DNA of 64,000 nucleotides from Apostichopus japonicus. Lineage: Eukaryota > Echinodermata > Holothuroidea > Aspidochirotida > Stichopodidae. The translations under genes and the position numbers were made by a program. Below, piece after piece: positions 56,503 to 64,000 of this stretch. The stretch's first letter is position 1; every line of letters begins with the position of its first letter. The notes below the pieces were generated by a model. It searched no databases. It was not told the DNA's origin and saw nothing but the letters and a program-made list of their open reading frames with translations. The DNA lies in NCBI RefSeq assembly GCF_037975245.1, contig NC_092577.1, forward strand, positions 21,388,898 through 21,452,897, in the 5' to 3' direction.

Positions 56503-58288
56503 GCAGATGTGTCTTATCTTTATAAAGACATGGGCTGAAAATCGGTCTGGAGTTTGGATTTCATCAATATACTTAATATAAGGTGTAACTGCTCTTGGGC
56601 TCGGAGCCAGTTTGGTGTAGAGGGCGCTCTACGGTCTCTACGGTCACGTCACACAAACACGAAGAATGACAATTGCTTAGACGACCATCAGTTTAACTCT
56701 TTATTTGGTTCTAACTGTGTCTTACTTTCTTCAAGTTGTACATTCGTTGTTCGGTGACTACATAAGAATCAAGGAAATAACAAAAAACATGCTTAATTGA
56801 TAAATCTACACCGTAACACGATATCAAACATAATATATGATGACACTGAAATTGGGTTGATGAAGAGAAACACGATACGAATTTGGGAATATGTCACTAC
56901 CATCTTCTGACCACAATATTTCAACCTGCCGGTTGTGACCATTAGCATGAATGCAAATATAAGACTTTCCAATAGACTGATTCACAGCGATACACAAATA
57001 CAGTGCTACGTTATAAGAAACCTATATAAAATACAACAGTGCTCACGTGAATATGACCGCTCTAGGCCTCACAAATCGTACATTCTCTTAAGACATCAAC
57101 TTTCCCGACTTCAACCCTGTAATATAAACATGACAATAATTACATCTTTTCATTAGTACATCTTGCGATACAACTTGCAGTAAAACACAATAATAAACAA
57201 AGTGAACAAATCTGCGTTGTTTATAACACAATAAAGGCTATCACAAAGTCTCCACAAGGTCACTGAACCTCTACAACAACTGAATCTACATAGCTCATGA
57301 ATATTCATATCACCATTACAACCAGCGTTACCCCTGTCTTAGCAAAGACCATGTGTATAAATATCCTATAATAATTAACCGCAGCTCTCACGGTGCATAA
57401 GCCATCGATAAAACACACAATTTCTACTGAAATATTCCCACTCATAAAACCCTGAAATATCGTGAACACAATATGAACGATCGTGTGTGTGTTTGATAGA
57501 ATTAAAGGACATATATGACTTTGGTAACAGTTTAGATGATAATCTTCTAAGTCATATATGTCCTTTAATTCTACTTTCCAACGCTACTTTCCAACAACAT
57601 AACGCTAGGCTAATTTACAATGGCCGCACTGGCGGTAACGCTACATTGGGATCACTAAATAATACATAAAATTTGGTCATCTTGGATACCAAGACTTAGA
57701 CTTATGATACAAGCTTATAATTACAAAATACATCTTACCCATTATCGACTGTTTCTGATGACAATGTCCACGTAAACACAACAAAGATTAATTTCAGTGG
57801 CTTAGCATAAATTTGTTAGGTTACGCAGCCAGTGTGAAAACGTGCAGTGCACGACAGTCCGACGAACCTGCTGAGTACTGATATTTTTGGCAGGCCGATT
57901 GGGCAAAAATGGGAGCGCACTAACAAAGCAGGGAAATACCTAACATAAGGTACAAGAATAAGTGAAGCCAAGCTTATACATGTCACTTGCATTTCGTCTT
58001 GAAATGCTATTATCCGTGTACGCTAACTTTTAAGATGTGTATCTATGTATGTGTGTGTGTGTGTATATATATATACGTATATATATATATAGCTTCATGT
58101 ATACTTTGGTCGACATTCCATAGGAAATCGAGCCATTTCCTGGACTTCTACATTACGTCGACAATTTCGTGTCCACGTATTGTTTGAGCAATATTTGCGA
58201 CCACTTGTAGGTACATATCACACGATGTGAATACTGTTCCTCATTCCGGAGAGCGCCATCAACTTTTGTGTTTGATTCCCGCTTTTGA
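56503..58288. other. Stretch without a recognised gene
   Basis: AT-rich DNA. Holds a perfect inverted repeat at 57,497-57,573 and a (TG)n-(TA)n patch at 58,044-58,092. No domain-bearing frame. Confidence 0.5.
57497..57573. repeat. Perfect 25-bp inverted repeat with 27-bp loop
   Basis: Arms 57,497-57,521 (starts TAGAATTAAAGGACATATAT) and 57,549-57,573 are exact reverse complements. Could form a 25-bp hairpin in RNA, or be a tiny TIR element. Confidence 0.9.
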
Positions 58289-58445
58289 ATATCAACTTCC
58301 ATTTTCAAATACAGAGGTATGGAAACCAGCAAATACTTGTCTAGACTCCATAAATCAGCCTTTATTGCCCCCCCCCCCCTGACGTCGGCGGGTGTGGACA
58401 GATTAATTGATTGTAGTTAATCAGATTAACAGAAAAACACAGGGA
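58289..58445. repeat. Dispersed repeat with poly-C core, copy 2
   Basis: Same segments as 49,807-49,936 at high identity, with about 40 additional bases (acttgtctagactccataaa...) before C11. Confidence 0.85.
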
Positions 58446-58904
58446 GTTACGCCCATTAAAAGCCCCATTGACTTACACACTAAATCACAAAGGTAATGTG
58501 GTCTCTAAGTCTAGATAGAAGTATTCACTAGCTTAACGCTACCCATCACCGGATAGCTGACAAGTTGGCCTTTCATGGCACCATAAATTTTCCGTACCAT
58601 GACCGTGAAATTTTTTGGCTATCCGAGCCGGAAAGTTTTCGTCACTTGTAAACAAACCTCTTCACTCAGTGGTAAACAAATTTCCTACGCTGCTCCTGGG
58701 AAGCCTAAAGGGGTCTAAAATTGCCTCAATTTTTTCACGACATGTACTTCTATTCATGCTCTTCAACATGAAAGCCACAAAAAAATAGATTATGATTGAT
58801 AACAGGTCACAAAAGATGTTCTCCTGCTGCTTTTTGGCACTTTTCCTGAAGGAGAACAATCGAGCGGATTGATATGGACTCTAATAGGAGTATTGCCACC
58901 TAAA

Positions 58905-59556
<652 letters not shown>

Positions 59557-62500
59557 ACTCTAAATGGTCACTTCAGTCGACAGTAAATAAATTGGTCACT
59601 TTGGTCGACAAAATTGAAATATAGATATATGCCACCACTGAGATGCTTTGGAGAGCCAGTCGGTCTTGCAGAATACAACTGGGCAACTCGTTGTATGATT
59701 CTGAGACTTAGTTTTCGGGTTGCATGCGATCGCTAAGATATACGATTTTTTGCCCTGATATCGTGTCTACTTAGGAGTACACGTTTCGTGTACACTTAAT
59801 ACCTTTCTAATACATGTCTACACCTTGTTTTACCTTGGGTAGACATAATGGTCAATATATAGGCCTAATTTCGACGTCATGGAACGAGTGAGGGAAAAGG
59901 TGCACCCTGATATGATTGACATTAAAAGGTATGCCTGTCATATTTTATTTATAATAGAACATTATTTAAATGGGGATGGGGGAATTGTCACCAGTCATTC
60001 TAGCAGTGAAGTACTGTCACACACATTAGCTATTTATAGCTGTCGTAGTGTACCACATGATTGTAGGTTAACTTGATAGTGCAGCCGTCGAGTCTTCCGT
60101 ATAAGTAATTCAAAGACTAAATTCACACTTCGCATGCGGCTAGTAACACTTCATAAAGGTTTCCCCTTGAAGACTTATTGTACCATTTCACATCTTGACG
60201 ACTTATAACACATGAACACTTATGTGTTGATGTGTTGTTAAACATAATCGAGGTCCAAAAAGGTAATATGCACTCGTGTCTACATAGGATCTCGAGTCTT
60301 AACGCGATTGTTCAATTCAGTAATATGTGGCAACAAATGTACATCACGTGGTACTTTATGCCAGCCTCAAAACAAGCGTAAATTGCTAATCAGTGGTAGA
60401 GTGCCCATATAGTCAGGGGCGGTAGCCCCCCCCCCCCTGACGGATTCAAACTGACTACTGGTGCCCTTTTCACGCACCGTACCTATGATGGCGCTCTGCT
60501 TAGTAGATTGCGCCTTACAGACCATTCTCACCCCCCTGACCACTAACCCTAGCTCCGCCACTGTTGCTAACTGATATAGTCATTCCTGATACAGAGATGG
60601 GTAGATGGGACACAAACACATGTGTGGTACAGAAACAGGCAACAGGTAAGTCCATTGGTATGAATCAAGTTACAAAAGCAACAAGTCTTCCCTACTAGTC
60701 CTGATATATAGAGATCACTAAATCCTAAAAAGTCATACTTCCGATATCTGCGGGGTGGAGTTGATAAGAAAATGCCTGCAGAATTCCGCTGTCTTAAGAA
60801 GCAACTATATTATGCCTCATGACATGTATGGGTGGAAGTGGCAGTTTAGTATGTAGAGCTAAGCAAAATCTTTAGGTGTCATAGCAGGTCCCTAGTGTTC
60901 TGGTCGATGTTCCCCGAAGCTTTTCTCAGCTTCAAGCAAACAGGCAACAGGTAAGTCCATTGGTATGAATCAACTGAAATTCAAACCACTGCCTCTCTGG
61001 AGGAAAGCCAAGCCTTCAATGATCCAAGCTAACTGCTTCAGTTAACCAGTACTCTTGCACCTTATGAGAAATGAAATTCCATGACAAATTGGGAAATTCC
61101 AAATTTTCTTCCCAACTTAAGTTTATTACAGTATTTGATGGGCCTTTTTCAAGTTACCTCCTATCTTTAGTGTTTTTGATCAAGTCTGGTGAGGACATTG
61201 ATCAGACAGCTTTGTGTATATTTTTGGCAGCACAGCTGTTTTCTCAGCATGGCTTGAGTGGCTTCTCATTGTATGCCTATTGTATTGTATATGCCTATAT
61301 TGTATTATGCCTATATTGTATGCCTATATTGTATTGGCATGAAATATTTGCTTCGTTGAAAACTGGAAAGAGTGACAATTGCTATTTTGCATTACAGTGT
61401 AGCTTTTGCAGTATCTCTGATGTGTTCAAATAATAAATTTCAAGTATTTAAGAGCAAACAAACAAGGCAAAAGAGCAAACAAACATCTTAAATTTATTTC
61501 ATGGAAGTTGTTTTATTGGAGAATGAGTGAGAGGTGTAGCGTTAACAGACCTCACTCTTCCACTGCAAACTTTGCTGATGGAATCTAGTCTGGGGTAAAT
61601 TTGGAACAGCAGTCTTGAGCCTTTCTTATGCAATTGAAAATATAGCACAATGCAACTGACTTCATGTGAAGCAGTCTCCCACACTTTCATAACTTTGGTG
61701 ACGTTTAGTCTCTGCTCATCTCTGTCGGAGCTCCTTCAAAACAGGAATATGATCTATGTTTGGATTTGTCTGATTAGGGCTTCATGCCTCAATCTCTTAC
61801 ATCCTGGGTTAGACAGCAGTGCCAATGGCATTTTTGTAGTTGTAGGTCACTGAATTGTTTGGTAACCCTACTGCAGAACATCCCTCAGTATACAGTTAAG
61901 TGAAAAAACATAAATACCAAAACAACCTGAGCAAAACGGCTCATCCTGCTAACATGAAATTAACACATATTAAGTTGGTTTAGTTTCCAAAGAGTGGTAA
62001 CAAATTAAATAAAAGCCGTAATGAAAGCTCTATGGGGGATCGTCGCATTTGTCGTTGTGAATATGCACACTTGAAATCGTTCCAAAGGCCCACACTACAG
62101 TAACAGTAGGCTCACATCATCCTCATTACTTTGCCAACATTCAATGTTGTTTAAAATTTCTACATGGTTAATTTTTCTGGTAAATGGATAGTTTTCAACA
62201 TTTATAACATTTGAACAACATTTGTAAAATTTGGAAAACTCTGAAGTAATTAACCCGGTCTTAGCCATCATGCGGCCAAAATGTGAAAAAAAATTCTCCG
62301 ATTATAGCCATTTTCAAGTGTTTTACCCGAACATTTCCCCCTCCTAGCTGAAATTTCACTGGCGACAGCATGGAAAATTGCAACTTAAATGCACCCAATT
62401 TGGTATACCATTTAATGAAGGCCTGTTGTAGTCATTTGTGAATGCCTGTAGTGTCGACCCTAACTACTGTACAAAAAAATCATGAGTGGTTTTCAAATAT

Positions 62501-64000
62501 TTCTCATTTTGATGGGTTGTAATACTGTAGAAGCCTAGGAGGAAGATTACAGCTTTCCACATATGCACTTTAAAAAGCTGTCCTGCTGAGTACCAATTCA
62601 ATTTAGAAGACAAAGCTGCAACCTGCACTAATACCTTTGGGCAGGCTCTTATGCCCTGACCCCCCCTCCTCCCCACCCACAAACCAGTCTTTTTTAGCAT
62701 TATGATACTTCACAACTTACATGCAGGGTTTATCTTTCCAAGCAATGATCTGGCCCAGTTTTTCAAATGATTTTAAATGTGTATGTTCATGCAATGTATG
62801 ATTATTTATTTGAAAGTATCATATGTTACCTTTCCTTCCTTCTTAAGGATATTGTGCCCATGCATGGGATCACTTACACAAACCTATATATGTACCGCCT
62901 TTGGCCATGTACTAAATTAATATTGAATTGCATATAGTGCTCATGCTCATAGTGAAGTCCATAATGGCAGAGCAAATACTGTACGGGCCTTTCTCTGTTC
63001 TCTAAACAGCAACTACAGTGGTCTAGTGTAAGCAGAAAATTTAGGTCAATGCAAGATTTTTGTAACCTAATATTAACATTGCAAACAAAAGCTTACGAGT
63101 AGCAACTGAACTGTAAATTTACCTTTGACATAGTTAAGGACTATGATGTGTCTCAAAATGTATTGGAACATAATTCTTCTTGTGTCCCAAAACAATGTGT
63201 TCTAATTGCAATCACAATGCAAATAACTGCCCAGTGTTATTGTTATAACTGCGCAAACAAGTAAAAGTTACTGTTTTTATTCCGGTTTAATATATATGCA
63301 GTCAACATGCAGACCTTAGCAAGTATGGAGAAGCTTTTACCAAAGATGTATGGTGCACATGTAACAGATCACTGAATAACCAAGCTAAATTTACAGTGTT
63401 ACACATGATTTTGGTTAATGTTAATTTCACCAGATCTTTGTGTCATCTTCTTTTTCAGTTTCGCTCTCTCATTAAAGACCTTTGTCTTCATGGTCAGCCA
63501 GACATGTTCAATCTTTGTATGGATAATGAATGCTTCAATGTCTTGACGGTCTGAAATAATCAAACAGCCAGAAATAACTTGTCTGTAAGAGGTGTATGAC
63601 ATAAATTACATACAATAAAGACACATATATATTCATGTACACATTAATATATGTACATACCAGTCGAGTAGCCAAGGGCCCTTTTGGGTGTTCAACACCC
63701 CCCCCCCCCCCCACGACCCAAGTGACAAGAAAATGATTTTGTTCGGTCTTTAAAGAGGTTATGAAATGGGAAAAATATTCTTTCTCATCGTATTCTGTAT
63801 ACTCGTAGCTTTCCAATGATACCCAATTTGTGTCAAACGAAGCTTGCATCCTCGAGGAATAAACGATCAAAAATTCGAGGGTAATAAAAACTGTCGAAAA
63901 ATTGTTGTATTTATGGTAATGCGGCGTGACGTCAGTCGAGGAACTCAGCTCACTTCCGAGACGTCTGAGAACACACAACATTGCACTGTTGCATGCAGCG
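59557..64000. other. Stretch without a recognised gene, several small repeats
   Basis: A 36-bp segment with aacaggcaacaggtaagtcc occurs at 60,633-60,668 and 60,936-60,971. A poly-C-containing repeat piece lies at 60,400-60,570. An 18-20-bp (atgcctatattgtatt)n patch spans 61,260-61,340. gagcaaacaaaca is doubled at 61,452-61,485. A GGGTGTTCAACACCC motif with C14 lies at 63,685-63,712. No domain-bearing frame; weak open stretches at 61,071-61,433 and 63,535-63,981 show nothing recognisable. Confidence 0.5.

Noticed and set aside
63535-63981. Minus-strand 148-aa frame
   Set aside because: Contains a poly-Gly stretch from a poly-C run and low-complexity hydrophobic sequence; no motif.

Overview
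The window looks like repeat-rich, AT-rich nuclear DNA of a marine deuterostome invertebrate, most likely an echinoderm. The pointers are indirect: spliced genes with GT-AG introns, a Ty3/gypsy element with the integrase-before-RT order reported from deuterostomes (Gmr1 type), scattered TAGGCCTA-type motifs, long poly-C runs and many TGACC/GGTCA-rich repeats. The species cannot be named from sequence alone. No rRNA, tRNA, CRISPR or prokaryotic gene is visible.

Layout. 1-2.6 kb: 5' part of a Tx1/L1-like LINE (minus strand) with an intact ORF1 and an ORF2 that runs off the window edge with a complete endonuclease domain. 4.0-9.9 kb: a decayed Gmr1-like gypsy element (gag-PR-INT-RT-RH) with 5-bp target duplications and a snap-back right LTR. 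11.7-12.3 kb: a short terminal-inverted-repeat element. 14,153-31,210: a 17,058-bp DNA transposon with near-identical terminal inverted repeats, a TA target duplication, large subterminal tandem arrays (12 x ~115 bp on the left, 20 x 102 bp on the right), a Tnp2/CMC-type transposase of 693 aa and a fully phase-consistent six-exon gene for a 338-aa DUF4806-type protein. 31.7-33.9 kb: a degenerate L1/Tx1-like LINE interrupted by a U2-snRNA-headed insert. 33.9-41.6 kb: a 5'-truncated gypsy element with an extra 3' C2H2 zinc-finger ORF, split by a 2.8-kb insertion that holds a 5'-truncated copy of the first LINE. 43.3-49.2 kb: exons of a host-like spliced gene, probably a pseudogene, with very short LINE tails inserted in its introns. 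51.2-53.7 kb: an irregular array of repeats packed with AGGTCA half-sites. 53.8-56.5 kb: a large defective LINE copy. 58.9-59.6 kb: a TA/TATG microsatellite. 59.6-64 kb: no recognisable gene.

The most interesting unit is the 17-kb transposon. Transposase and DUF4806 gene lie head-to-tail on the minus strand, 143 bp apart between stop and start, between two arrays that share one core motif in mirror orientation. This resembles plant En/Spm, where one protein (TnpD, tnp2 domain) cuts and a second (TnpA) binds subterminal repeats. The DUF4806 protein is therefore a candidate subterminal-repeat binder; that role is inference. The second strong story is one LINE family present as seven copies, whose 3' ends fold into a hairpin with compensatory base changes between copies.
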